DNA of 64,000 bases from contig NZ_LMFC01000001.1 of NCBI RefSeq assembly GCF_001426705.1, positions 967,102-1,031,101 of the forward strand. Direction: 5' to 3'. This DNA is from Cellulomonas sp. Root485 (GTDB taxonomy: Bacteria > Actinomycetota > Actinomycetes > Actinomycetales > Cellulomonadaceae). Made by a program: the position numbers and the translations under genes. Below the pieces are notes generated by a model. The model did not search any database. It saw only the letters and a program-made list of their open reading frames with translations, and was not told the DNA's origin. Positions 9,157 to 18,973 of the stretch are shown here, piece by piece (within the stretch, counting starts at the first letter, position 1; each line of letters begins with the position of its first letter).

Positions 9157-10721
9157 CCGCACGCCGCGAAGCGTCGACGCCGCCACGCCTGCCGGGCTAC
9201 GAGTACCTCCGGGTCCTCGGCCTCGGAGGCTTCGCGGACGTCTTCCTGTACCAGCAGGAGCTTCCGCGGCGTGAGGTGGCGGTCAAGGTGCTGCTCGCGG
9301 GCAGCCTCGACGACGAGGTGCGGGGCCGGTTCCAGCAGGAGGCCAACCTCATGGCCCAGCTGTCGCACCACCCGTCGATCGTCACGATCTACCACGCGGC
9401 GATCGCGGCCGACGGACGCCCGTTCCTGGTGATGGAGTACTGCTCCCGGCCCGGTCTGGCGGAGCGGTACCGGCAGGAGCGCATCTCGGTCGCGGAGGCG
9501 CTGCGGATCGGCATCCGGCTGGCGTCGGCCGTCGAGACGGCGCACCGCGCCGGGATCCTGCACCGGGACATCAAGCCCGCGAACGTGCTCACCACCGACT
9601 TCGGGTGGCCGGCGCTCACCGACTTCGGCATCGCCGCGACGACGGGTCACGGAGCGGGTGCGACGGTCGGCATGTCGATCCCGTGGTCACCGCCGGAGCT
9701 GCTGGGCGAGCACCCGACGGGCGACGAGCGGTCGGACGTCTACTCGTTGGCGGCGACGATCTACTCGCTGCTCGCCGGGCGGACCCCGTTCGAGATCGCC
9801 GGGGGGCAGAACACCGCGCAGCAGCTGGTCGCCCGGATCGAGCGGGCACCGCTGCCGCTGACCGGCCGCGACGACGTGCCCCCGGCCCTGCAGGAGCTGC
9901 TCGAGCGCGCCATGGCCAAGCACCCGACCCGCCGGTTCGCCTCCGCGGCGGCCGTCGCGCGCGCCCTCCAGCAGGTCGAGGCGGACCTCCGGCTGCCGAT
10001 CACCCCGCTCGACCTCATGGACGCGCCCGACGCCGGGCCCGAGCTGGACGCGCCGGCGCCGTCGACGGACGGGGACCGCGAGGACGCGACCCGGCTGCGC
10101 TCGATCGTCACCGTCCCCCTGGTTCCCGTGGTGCCCGCGCCCGAGGCGCCGGCGCCGCCGGGTGCGGACGAGGCGACGCGCCTGCGCGGAGTGACCTACG
10201 TCGCGCCCGAGCCCGCGACCGCTCGTCCCGGTCCGGTGTTCGTCGCGCCCGCGGAGGTCGTCGAGGCCGAGCCCGAGACGGTCCAGCGTGGACGGTCGCG
10301 CATGGTGGCCGGTGTGGTGTCGGGGCTGGTCGTGCTCGCGGCGGTCGTGGCGATCGGTGCTGCGGCGCTACGGGACTCCGGATCGGCCGGTGACGGTCCG
10401 ACGGCGACCGCGGACTTCACCCAGGACGCTGCGCCGACGGGCATCACCGACCCCGTCCCGTCGCCGTCCGGGCTGCAGGGCACCCGGCAGGCGGACGGGT
10501 CTGTGGTGTTCACGTGGGACAACCCGGAGCCTCAGGAGGGCGACCGCTACGTGTGGGGCGTCCTGCAGGCCACGGGCGAACCCACCCTTGCGCCGATCGA
10601 CACCGCCAGGGTGACCGTCCCCGCCGACCAGGCGGCCACGGCACAGGTCTGCATCGAGGTCTCGATCGTGCGCGCCGACCGCAGCACGTCGGCTGAGCCG
10701 GCGCAGGGGTGCACGTCGTGA
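9153..10721 (+). CDS. Transmembrane serine/threonine protein kinase with extracellular FN3-like domain
   Basis: Encodes 522 residues. The kinase domain (about 15-275) has a Gly-rich loop LGLGGFADVF, Lys45 in EVAVKVL, catalytic HRDIKPAN (His137-Asp139) and TDFG (Asp157), so it should be active. The activation segment ends SIPWSPPE rather than the YLSPEQ type of PASTA kinases. A Pro/Glu-rich juxtamembrane region leads to one helix (about 384-406) and a short extracellular domain of about 100 residues resembling a fibronectin type III fold (GSVVFTWDNPEPQEGDRY; ends EPAQGCTS). No PASTA repeats are present. GTG start overlaps the FHA gene by 4 bp; no separate ribosome site is evident. Confidence 0.92.
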   Translation: MTARREASTPPRLPGYEYLRVLGLGGFADVFLYQQELPRREVAVKVLLAGSLDDEVRGRFQQEANLMAQLSHHPSIVTIYHAAIAADGRPFLVMEYCSRPGLAERYRQERISVAEALRIGIRLASAVETAHRAGILHRDIKPANVLTTDFGWPALTDFGIAATTGHGAGATVGMSIPWSPPELLGEHPTGDERSDVYSLAATIYSLLAGRTPFEIAGGQNTAQQLVARIERAPLPLTGRDDVPPALQELLERAMAKHPTRRFASAAAVARALQQVEADLRLPITPLDLMDAPDAGPELDAPAPSTDGDREDATRLRSIVTVPLVPVVPAPEAPAPPGADEATRLRGVTYVAPEPATARPGPVFVAPAEVVEAEPETVQRGRSRMVAGVVSGLVVLAAVVAIGAAALRDSGSAGDGPTATADFTQDAAPTGITDPVPSPSGLQGTRQADGSVVFTWDNPEPQEGDRYVWGVLQATGEPTLAPIDTARVTVPADQAATAQVCIEVSIVRADRSTSAEPAQGCTS

Positions 10722-13700
10722 GGTGGGGCTCGGTACGGTCGCGGGCGACCACGGCGGCGGCCGTCGTCACGGTCCCTGTGCTCGTGCTGGTGCTCGCGCT
10801 GCTCGACCAGGGCTTCCCGCTCGCCCGCCTGGACCTGAACGACGGTGGCGTGTGGCTGACCGCGACGAGCAAGCTGCAGCTGGGCCGCTACAACGCGCAG
10901 GTCGAGGAGCTCAACGGCGGCCTCTCGGCGGCGGGGAGCACGTTCGACGTCCTGCAGGACGCCGGAGACGTGCTGCTGGTCGAGCCGGGCTCGGTCGCGG
11001 TCGTCGACCCCGCGTCGGTCACCCTGGCTGCCCAGGTCGCCGTGCCGGGTGCGGTCGTGTCGATGGCGGCAGGCGTCGTCTCGGTGGTGGACCCCGACGG
11101 GAACGTCTGGGTCCGCCCGATCTCGGACCTGGGCACGCTGCGGATCGCGACGGACACCCCGGACGTCGAGCTGGGGAAGGGCGGAGCCGCCGTGGTCGCG
11201 CGCAGCGGCGCCGTCCTGGCGGTGGCGCCCGACGACGGTGCGGTGACCCGAGTCGACGTCGTGGACGGCGCCGCGCGGGCCACACCGCTGGGGACGCTGG
11301 GCGCCGGCCCGGTCGGCCGGCTGACCGCCGTGGGCGACGAACCCGTCGTGCTGTCGGGCGGCACGGTGCGGACGTTGGAGGGCGAGGTGGACCTCGACGG
11401 CGAGGGACTGGCCCTGCAGCAGCCGGGACCGGAGGCCTCGCGCGTGCTCGTGGCCAGCCGTACGGCGCTGCTGGAGGTCCCGCTCGACGGCGGGTCCGTG
11501 GTGGAGCACCCGACCGACGGCTCGGGCGTGCCCGCCAGGCCGGTGCAGGTCGGCCGGTGCGCCCACGGGGCGTGGGCGTCGGCCGTCGGGTCCTACCTGC
11601 AGCTGTGCGACGGCGAGGACGCCACCATCAAGAACCTCGAGGAGATGTCCTCCGCGGACGTGCTCGAGTTCCGGGTGAACCGGCAGGTCGTCGTGCTGAA
11701 CGACACGCTGCGCGGCCGCCTCTGGATGCCCCTGCAGGACACGGACCTGCGGGTGCCGGAGTGGACGGAGATCGAGCCGGAGGAGCAGCCGGACGAGGCC
11801 CCGGAGGAGACCGAGGCCTCGGACACCACCCAGGACCTCGTGACCGAGTGCTCCACCGAGTCGGCCCCGCCGACCGCGGCCGACGACGAGTTCGGCGTGC
11901 GACCCGGCCGGACCACGATCCTCCCGGTGATCGACAACGACTCGTCGTCCGACTGCGGGATCCTCGTCATCTCGGAGTTCGACCCCCTGCCCGCCGACTT
12001 CGGCCGGATCGAGGCGATCTACGGCGGACGCTCGCTGCAGGTGGCTGTCGCCGAGGGCGCCACCGGCACCGCCGAGCTGACGTACACGATCACCGACGGC
12101 CGCGGCACCAACGCACCGTCCACGGCGCGCGTGGTGCTCACCGCACGGGACGGGTCGCTCGACGAGCCTCCGGTCCAGCTCCGGACCGGCGCGCTGCAGG
12201 TCGAGCAGGGCGGGCAGGCCGACCACCAGGCCCTCGCGGACTTCGTGGACCCCGACGGCGACGACCTGGTGCTCGTCGGAGCCACGGCGGACCCGACCTC
12301 GGGGTCCGTCCGGTTCCGCCAGGACGGCACGGTGACGTTCCGGGCGGACGGCGCCCAGCTGGGCCGCACGAGCGTGACCCTCCTCGTGTCGGACGGGACG
12401 TCCACGACCGAGGGCCGGCTCGACGTCGACGTGCGTCCCGCGGGCTCGCTCGCGCCGCAGATCGACCCGGTGCACGTCGTGACGTACGTGGACCAGCCCG
12501 TCACGCTCCACCCGCTCGACGCGGTCCGCAGCTCGTCGGCGGAGCCGCCTCGGCTCGCGGGTGTCGAGGACGTCGTCGGCGCGACGATCACGACGGACCT
12601 GCAGGGGGGCACCTTCACGTTCAGCGCCGCTCGCGCCGGCAGCTACTACGTCAACTTCCTCGTGTCGGCGCCGCCGCAGCAGGCCACCGGCCTGGCGCGG
12701 GTCGACGTGCTCGTCTGGCCCGAGACGGACCAGCCGCCGATCGCGGTCCGGGACCAGGCGTACCTGCCGGCGGACGGTGAGGTCACGCTCGACCCGCTGG
12801 AGAACGACACCGACCCCGCCGGCAAGGTGCTGATCCTGCAGTCGGTCGACGCACCCGAGGGGCTTCGGGTCGCCATCCTGGAGCACCACCTGGTGCAGAT
12901 CTCGTCGGAACGGACGCTGACCGCTCCGGTGGCGCTGCGCTACACCGTGTCCAACGGGCAGGACAGCACGATCGGGGAGATCGTCGTGCACCCGGTGCCG
13001 CCGTCCGCGACGTCCCAGCCTCCGGTGGTGCCCAACGTCGAGGTCGACGTCCGGACCGGCGGCGTCGTGACGATCCCGGTGCTCGACGACGCGTACGACC
13101 CCGACGGCGACCGCCTGACGCTCCGGACCCAGCTCGCCGAGCCCCTGGCCAGCGGGCAGGGGCTGCTGTTCGTCTCCGGGGACGTGCTGCGCTACCAGGC
13201 ACCCGACGAGCCCCTCACCGCGCGTGCCACGTTCGAGGTGGAGGACGCCACCGGCAACCTGACCGCCGCCACCGTGACCGTCCGGGTGCACGCGTCGGAC
13301 GCGAGCGCGAAGGCTCCGCCCCGGCCCCGGGACCTGGTGGCACGGGTCTTCCAGGGCGACACGGTCCGCATCTACGTCCCGCTCGTCGGGATCGACCCCG
13401 ACGGCGACGGCGTGACGCTGCTCGGCATCGCGTCGTCCGCCCTGCGCGGCCGCGTGACGGCGACCGGCGCGGACTGGCTCGAGTACCAGGCGTTCCCCGA
13501 CGAGGTCGGCACCGACGAGTTCACCTACGCCGTCGAGGACTGGGTGGGGCAGCGTGCCGTGGCCACGATCCGCGTCGGCATCAGTCCGCGGCCCACCGAC
13601 TCGGCCACGGTCGTGGCACGCGACGACGAGGTGACGGTGCGGCCGGGCCAGCGGGTGGAGGTCCGGGTGCTGGCGAACGACGTCGACTCCAGCGGCGGCG

Positions 13701-16700
13701 AGCTCACCCTGGGGACCGACCTGCAGATGGCCGAGGGCATCGACGCGAGGGTCGAGAACCGGCGGATCGTCGTGCAGGCCCCCGACGAACCCGGGGTGCT
13801 CCAGATCGCCTACACCGCGTCCAACGAGCGTGGTGGCCGCGACTCGGGGGTCCTCACGGTGACCGTGTCCTCGGACGCCCCCGTGCTGCCGCCCATCGCG
13901 CGCGACATCGTCGTGCCCGCGACCGACACGCTGGACCGCACCGAGGTCTCCGTCGACGTGCTCGCGGTCGCGCAGAACCCGAGCGGGCCGCTCAGCGACC
14001 TCGAGGTCTCCGTGCCGGGGTCGCAGTCGGACGTCGCGCGGGTCAGCGAGAGCGGCCAGGTCGTCGTGACCCTCGTCGACCACGCCCAGACGGTGCCCTA
14101 CCTGCTCACCAACAGGACCGGCACCAGTCCGGTCGCGTCCTACGCGTTCATCACCGTGCCGGCGCTCGGGTTCTTCCGGCCGGTGCCCCGCCCGAAGGCA
14201 CCCGAGCTGCGCGTGGCATCGGGGGAGCGCCTCGTCGTCCCGCTGGGCGAGCAGGTCCAGGTGGCCCCGGGCCGCACGGCGCGGATCGCCGACCCCCTGG
14301 GCGTGTCCGCCACGCGGTCGGACGGCACGAGCCCGATCGTGGACGACGAGACGCTCCAGTTCACGTCCGCCCCCGGGTACGCGGGACCGGCGTCGATCAC
14401 GGTCCCCGTCACGGACGCGTCCGCCCCGGGCGACACCTCCGCGCGGACGTCCGTCATCACGCTCCAGATCACCGTGTACGCCGTCGACGACTACCCCCCG
14501 ACGTTCGAGCCGTCGACCATCGACGTGGCCCCCGGGGAGCCCGCCCTCGCGGTGGACCTCAGGTCCTTCACGACGGGACCGGAGGGGGCGAACCCGACGG
14601 ACGGTCGCTACGCGTACACGCTCGTCTCCGCGATCCCGGCCGGCTTCTCGGGTGCCATCAACGACGGCGTGCTGAGCATCGCGGCCGACGCGACCACGCC
14701 GAAGGGCCGGACCGAGTCGCTGGCCGTCCGGGTCGGCTACGGCCGCACCGGCTCGTTCGAGACGGCCGTCGACGTGCGCGTCATCGCGAGCACGCGGCCG
14801 ACCGTGCGCGTGGTCGATCGCACGATCGACGGCGTCGAAGGCCGGCAGAGCACGGTCGACGTGCTGGAGGGGGCGTTCAACCCCTTCGCGCCCGACCCGA
14901 TGACGGTGGTCGGCGCGACCGTCGAGACACCCGGGGCAGGCACGGCCGGCGCCACCTCGAGCACCGTGAGCGTGCGACCGGCCGAGGGCTTTATCGGCCA
15001 GATGGTCACGCGGTTCCGGGTCCGGGACGTCACGGGCGACCCGGACCGCGAGGTCGAGGGGCGCGTCACCGTCGTCGTGCGCGGCAAGCCCGCCACACCG
15101 ACCGCACCGCGGATCGGCGAGGTGCGGGACCGGACGGTCGTGCTGTCCTGGGACGCGCCGGACAACCGCGGCGCGCCCATCACCGGCTACCGCGTGGTCG
15201 CGAGCCCGGGCAACCTCGTGCGGCAGTGCGCGAGCACCACCTGCACGATCGACGGCCTCACCAACGACGTCGAGTACACGTTCACGGTCGCCGCGCAGAA
15301 CGAGGTCGACTGGTCGGAGCCGAGCAGCCCGTCCGCGCCGGCGAGGCCCGACGCGGTCCCGGACGCGCCGGCGGCGCCCACGCTGGAGTTCGGCGACGGC
15401 TCGGTCCGGGCGACGTGGGCGGCGCCGGCATCGACGGGCTCGCCGATCTCCAGCTACACGCTCGAGATCTCCCCAGCGCCGCCGGCAGGGCCGGCCTCGG
15501 TCACGTCCCCGACGACGAGCTACACGTTCACCGGCCTGAAGAACGGCACGGCCTACTCGGTCCGCGTCCGCGCGCACAACAAGGCGCCGGACCCGGGCGC
15601 CTGGTCGCCGTCGTCCGCACCGATGGTCCCGGCGCGCGCGCCGGAGGCACCGACGGTGACCGCGACGCCCACCGACTCGACGCTCGGCCGCGTCATCGCG
15701 ATCACGTGGACCGCGCCGGTCGACAACGGCGACGCGGTCGCTCAGTACGAGGTCGTCGTCGACGGTCCCGGCGGTGACACCTACCCGGTCGCCGCGGGCA
15801 CCCAGCAGCTGACGTTCGACCAGGCGCAGACCAAGTACCCGTACCGGGTCTCGGTGCGTGCCAAGAACAAGGCCGGCTGGGGCGAGGTCGGCACCACCAC
15901 GGCGTCGACGTTCGGGCTCCCGACCGCACCGACGTCCGTGACCGCCGTCGCGATCGCAGGGGCCGGTCGGATCGAGGTGCGCTGGTCCGGGGCCGACGAC
16001 AACGGCACCCCGATCCAGTCCTACGTCGTCCGCCTGCCGGACGGTGGCGAGCTCGACGTGGGGAACCGGTCGTCCTGGACGTTCGAGAACCTCACGGGTG
16101 GTGCGAGCTACACCTACCAGGTGCGCGCGGTGAACGGTGCAGGGTCCAGCGGATGGAGCGGCCCCGCCACGGCGACGGCCACCACCCCGCCGGGCACGCC
16201 CACCGCGTCGGTCGCGGTGACCGGCAACGGCACCGGCGGCCGGCCCACCGAGATCACGGTCGGCCGTGGCCCCGAGGTGAGCAACGGCGGCGGCGGCACG
16301 GTGACCTACACGTGGACGCTGGCCGGCGAACGCGGCGCCGACCGTGCGTCCGGGACGTTCAGCGGGACCACCGCGACGATCGACGTCTCGGGCTGGCGCC
16401 TGCCGTTCACCGGCGCGCGGGTGACGGCGACCGTGACCGCCAGCACCGGGCTCGGTTCCGCTGCCGACGACGCGTCGATGGACGTGTCGTGGGGCCAGCC
16501 ACCGAGCATCGTCCAGAACCTGACGATCACGCCGGACGACGCGACGCTCCCGACGCACGTCTCCGTGGTCTGGTCACCGCCGGCGAACGACGGCGGCCTC
16601 GGCGTCGACGACTACCGCGTGTGCTGGGCGGTCAACGGCGGCCCCGCCCAGGGCTGCGCGAACACCGGCGGCGCGACGACGGCGGAGAAGGACCTCGCCG

Positions 16701-16813
16701 ACCTCGGGCTGCCTGCGCCCGTGCCCGGTAACACCGTGACGGTCACGGTGACCCCCAGCAACGACCTCGGCGGCGGGCCGCCCGCATCGAAGACCTACAC
16801 GGTCGGCCCATGA
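10718..16813 (+). CDS. Giant surface protein: signal anchor, propeller-like region, tandem Ig-like repeats and FN3 domains
   Basis: Encodes 2031 residues. A short basic N-terminus precedes one membrane helix (about 10-30). Then come a beta-rich region of about 300 residues resembling a propeller, an acidic linker near 352-380, and from 388 to about 1455 roughly ten tandem Ig/cadherin-like repeats with recurring VRPG...VLxND and DPDGDxLTL motifs. About five fibronectin type III domains fill 1458-2031 (VVLSWDAPDNRGAPITGYRV and similar). No LPxTG motif or C-terminal anchor, so it is probably tethered only by the N-terminal helix and projects through the cell wall. GTG 10718 overlaps the kinase stop and has AGGGG 8 nt upstream; GTG 10709 is less likely. 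The largest gene in the window; adhesion or wall-structural function is inference. Confidence 0.85.
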   Translation: MRWGSVRSRATTAAAVVTVPVLVLVLALLDQGFPLARLDLNDGGVWLTATSKLQLGRYNAQVEELNGGLSAAGSTFDVLQDAGDVLLVEPGSVAVVDPASVTLAAQVAVPGAVVSMAAGVVSVVDPDGNVWVRPISDLGTLRIATDTPDVELGKGGAAVVARSGAVLAVAPDDGAVTRVDVVDGAARATPLGTLGAGPVGRLTAVGDEPVVLSGGTVRTLEGEVDLDGEGLALQQPGPEASRVLVASRTALLEVPLDGGSVVEHPTDGSGVPARPVQVGRCAHGAWASAVGSYLQLCDGEDATIKNLEEMSSADVLEFRVNRQVVVLNDTLRGRLWMPLQDTDLRVPEWTEIEPEEQPDEAPEETEASDTTQDLVTECSTESAPPTAADDEFGVRPGRTTILPVIDNDSSSDCGILVISEFDPLPADFGRIEAIYGGRSLQVAVAEGATGTAELTYTITDGRGTNAPSTARVVLTARDGSLDEPPVQLRTGALQVEQGGQADHQALADFVDPDGDDLVLVGATADPTSGSVRFRQDGTVTFRADGAQLGRTSVTLLVSDGTSTTEGRLDVDVRPAGSLAPQIDPVHVVTYVDQPVTLHPLDAVRSSSAEPPRLAGVEDVVGATITTDLQGGTFTFSAARAGSYYVNFLVSAPPQQATGLARVDVLVWPETDQPPIAVRDQAYLPADGEVTLDPLENDTDPAGKVLILQSVDAPEGLRVAILEHHLVQISSERTLTAPVALRYTVSNGQDSTIGEIVVHPVPPSATSQPPVVPNVEVDVRTGGVVTIPVLDDAYDPDGDRLTLRTQLAEPLASGQGLLFVSGDVLRYQAPDEPLTARATFEVEDATGNLTAATVTVRVHASDASAKAPPRPRDLVARVFQGDTVRIYVPLVGIDPDGDGVTLLGIASSALRGRVTATGADWLEYQAFPDEVGTDEFTYAVEDWVGQRAVATIRVGISPRPTDSATVVARDDEVTVRPGQRVEVRVLANDVDSSGGELTLGTDLQMAEGIDARVENRRIVVQAPDEPGVLQIAYTASNERGGRDSGVLTVTVSSDAPVLPPIARDIVVPATDTLDRTEVSVDVLAVAQNPSGPLSDLEVSVPGSQSDVARVSESGQVVVTLVDHAQTVPYLLTNRTGTSPVASYAFITVPALGFFRPVPRPKAPELRVASGERLVVPLGEQVQVAPGRTARIADPLGVSATRSDGTSPIVDDETLQFTSAPGYAGPASITVPVTDASAPGDTSARTSVITLQITVYAVDDYPPTFEPSTIDVAPGEPALAVDLRSFTTGPEGANPTDGRYAYTLVSAIPAGFSGAINDGVLSIAADATTPKGRTESLAVRVGYGRTGSFETAVDVRVIASTRPTVRVVDRTIDGVEGRQSTVDVLEGAFNPFAPDPMTVVGATVETPGAGTAGATSSTVSVRPAEGFIGQMVTRFRVRDVTGDPDREVEGRVTVVVRGKPATPTAPRIGEVRDRTVVLSWDAPDNRGAPITGYRVVASPGNLVRQCASTTCTIDGLTNDVEYTFTVAAQNEVDWSEPSSPSAPARPDAVPDAPAAPTLEFGDGSVRATWAAPASTGSPISSYTLEISPAPPAGPASVTSPTTSYTFTGLKNGTAYSVRVRAHNKAPDPGAWSPSSAPMVPARAPEAPTVTATPTDSTLGRVIAITWTAPVDNGDAVAQYEVVVDGPGGDTYPVAAGTQQLTFDQAQTKYPYRVSVRAKNKAGWGEVGTTTASTFGLPTAPTSVTAVAIAGAGRIEVRWSGADDNGTPIQSYVVRLPDGGELDVGNRSSWTFENLTGGASYTYQVRAVNGAGSSGWSGPATATATTPPGTPTASVAVTGNGTGGRPTEITVGRGPEVSNGGGGTVTYTWTLAGERGADRASGTFSGTTATIDVSGWRLPFTGARVTATVTASTGLGSAADDASMDVSWGQPPSIVQNLTITPDDATLPTHVSVVWSPPANDGGLGVDDYRVCWAVNGGPAQGCANTGGATTAEKDLADLGLPAPVPGNTVTVTVTPSNDLGGGPPASKTYTVGP

Positions 16814-16865
16814 CCCACCTGCACCCGAGGGGCCGCGCGCCCCGACACCGAAGGAGAAGCCCCCG

Positions 16866-17822
16866 ATGACCCCCGAGCAGAGCATCTGGTTCGCGGAGAC
16901 GTTCGACGCGCTCGTGTCCAACGTCGGCCTGGCGCTGCTCGGCAAGGAGCACACGGTCCGCCTGGCGCTCACGGCCATGGTCGCCGAGGGGCACCTGCTG
17001 CTCGAGGACGCACCCGGCACCGGCAAGACGTCGCTGGCCAAGGCGCTCGCCGCGACGGTGCAGGGCAGCCACCACCGGATCCAGTTCACGCCGGACCTGC
17101 TGCCCTCGGACGTCACGGGCGTGACGATCTACGACCAGAGCACGCACCGGTTCGAGTTCCACCCGGGCCCGATCTTCGCGTCCGTCGTCCTCGCCGACGA
17201 GATCAACCGCGCGTCGCCGAAGACCCAGGCCGCCCTCCTGGAGGTCATGGAGGAGGGGCAGATCACGGTCGACGGCGTCACGCACCCGGTGGGTCGGCCG
17301 TTCATGGTGATCGCGACGCAGAACCCCATCGAGCAGGCGGGCACGTACCGCCTGCCGGAGGCCCAGCTGGACCGGTTCCTCATCAAGACGTCCCTGGGCT
17401 ACCCGGACCGTGCGTCGACCATCGAGATCCTGGCCGGCGCGAAGGACCGCACCACGAACCTGACCCCGCGGATCACCACGCAGGCGGTCGGCACCATGGC
17501 GGACCTCGCGCAGACCGTGCACATCGACGAGGTCGTGCTCGACTACGTCGCCCGGCTCACGGAGGCGACGCGGGACGACTCCCAGACCGCCATCGGGGCG
17601 AGCGTGCGCGGTGGTCTGGCGCTCGTCCGCACGGCCAAGGTGTGGGCGGCCGCGGCCGGTCGCGAGTACGTCATCCCGGACGACGTGAAGGACCTGGCCC
17701 AGCCGGTCCTGGCGCACCGCCTGCTGCTCGACACGGAGGCGGAGTTCGCGGGCGTGACCGCGATCGAGATCCTGGGCCGGATCCTCGAGACGACGGCACC
17801 GCCGGCCGTACGGGTGGGCTGA
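16866..17822 (+). CDS. MoxR-family AAA+ ATPase
   Basis: Encodes 318 residues. Walker A APGTGKTS (Gly51-Ser56), Walker B VVLADEIN (Asp111, Glu112), sensor ATQNPIEQAGTYRLPEAQLDRF and arginine finger region SVRGG are intact. MoxR ATPases act as chaperones for assembly or metal loading of partner proteins and typically sit next to a DUF58 protein and a transglutaminase-type membrane protein, exactly the following two genes. GAAGGAG precedes the ATG by 8 nt. The 52-nt gap after the giant gene is the longest between the first six genes of the block; no terminator is seen in it. Confidence 0.95.
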   Translation: MTPEQSIWFAETFDALVSNVGLALLGKEHTVRLALTAMVAEGHLLLEDAPGTGKTSLAKALAATVQGSHHRIQFTPDLLPSDVTGVTIYDQSTHRFEFHPGPIFASVVLADEINRASPKTQAALLEVMEEGQITVDGVTHPVGRPFMVIATQNPIEQAGTYRLPEAQLDRFLIKTSLGYPDRASTIEILAGAKDRTTNLTPRITTQAVGTMADLAQTVHIDEVVLDYVARLTEATRDDSQTAIGASVRGGLALVRTAKVWAAAAGREYVIPDDVKDLAQPVLAHRLLLDTEAEFAGVTAIEILGRILETTAPPAVRVG

Positions 17823-17824
17823 TC

Positions 17825-18973
17825 GTGGGTCTACGGATCTCACCGGTCGGGTGGGGGGCGCTCGCCGTGGCGGCCCTCGGCCTCGTGCTGGGCCGGTGGT
17901 TCGGGTGGCTGGAGCTCGCCGCGGTCGGTGCTGCGCTGACGGCCGTGCTCGTGGTGTCGATGCTGATGACCGTCGGTCGTGCTCGCTACGCCGTCACGCT
18001 CGACATGGCGGACCGCCGCGTGAAGGTGGGGGAGCGCGCGCTCGGCCGCCTCGAGGTGCGCAACGTCGCGCGCCGCCGGTCGCTACCGTCCCGGATCGAG
18101 CTGCCCGTCGGTGCGGTCGTCGCGGAGCTCGCTGTCCCGGGCCTCGCTCCCGGCGCGGGCCACGACGAGCTGTTCGCGATCCCGACCACGCGCCGCGCGG
18201 TGATCGTGGTCGGCCCGGTGCGTTCCGTCCGCGGCGACCCGTTCGGGCTCGTGCGGCGCAGCGTGCGGTGGACGCGGCCCACCGAGGTGTTCGTGCACCC
18301 GCTCCTCGTGTCGCTCGCGGGTGCGAGCGCGGGCCTCCTGCGCGACCTGGAGGGCCAGGCGACACGCGACCTGTCCGACTCGGACCTGTCGTTCCACGCC
18401 CTGCGCGACTACGTCGCGGGTGACGACCGCCGGTACATCCACTGGCGCACGACGGCGCGTCGCGGAAGCCTCATGGTCAAGCAGTTCGAGGACACCCGGC
18501 GCACCACGACCGCGCTCGCCCTGGCCACCGACCCGCGGGACTACGCCGACGACGACGAGCTGGAGCTCGCGGTGTCGGTCGTCGCCTCCGTCGGGGTCCA
18601 GACGATCCGCGAGGAGCGTGACCTCGTGGTGCTCGCCGGGCCGGGCAAGCTCCGCGCCGAGACGCCCCCGCTCCTGCTCGACGACTGCTCCGCCATCGCG
18701 CTGTCGAGCGTCGGTGCGGGGGTGACCCTGCTGGGGCGCCGCGTCGTGCGCGAGGCACCGGAGGCGTCGGTGGCGATGCTCGTCACCGGCTCGGTGCCCG
18801 GCGACACCGACCTGCGGCTCGGCGCCCGGCACGTGACCGCCGGGACGCGGACCGTCGTCCTGCGGTGCGAGCGGGGCGCCGACGTGTCGGTCCGCACGCA
18901 GGGGTCCCTGAGCCTCGCGACCATCGGCCGGCTGGACGACCTCCCGCGCCTGCTCCGGCGGGTGACCGCATGA
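17825..18973 (+). CDS. DUF58 domain protein (MoxR partner)
   Basis: Encodes 382 residues from a GTG 2 nt after the moxR stop. Two closely spaced membrane helices (about 9-45) are followed by a cytoplasmic region with the DUF58 signature LSFHALRDYVAGDDRRYIHWRTTARRG (shown here as DYVAGDDRRYIHW) and a vWA-like C-terminal part. DUF58 proteins are the constant partners of MoxR ATPases. Function in detail is unknown; a scaffold or MIDAS-type metal site has been suggested for the family. The stop overlaps the next ATG (ATGA). Confidence 0.88.
   Translation: MGLRISPVGWGALAVAALGLVLGRWFGWLELAAVGAALTAVLVVSMLMTVGRARYAVTLDMADRRVKVGERALGRLEVRNVARRRSLPSRIELPVGAVVAELAVPGLAPGAGHDELFAIPTTRRAVIVVGPVRSVRGDPFGLVRRSVRWTRPTEVFVHPLLVSLAGASAGLLRDLEGQATRDLSDSDLSFHALRDYVAGDDRRYIHWRTTARRGSLMVKQFEDTRRTTTALALATDPRDYADDDELELAVSVVASVGVQTIREERDLVVLAGPGKLRAETPPLLLDDCSAIALSSVGAGVTLLGRRVVREAPEASVAMLVTGSVPGDTDLRLGARHVTAGTRTVVLRCERGADVSVRTQGSLSLATIGRLDDLPRLLRRVTA

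Noticed and set aside
10547..16558. A 2003-codon open frame antisense to the giant surface-protein gene
   Set aside because: In GC-rich DNA with strong third-position GC bias the antisense frame stays open. Its translation is low-complexity Arg/His/Asp/Val-rich with no domain, while the plus strand has clear Ig/FN3 repeats.
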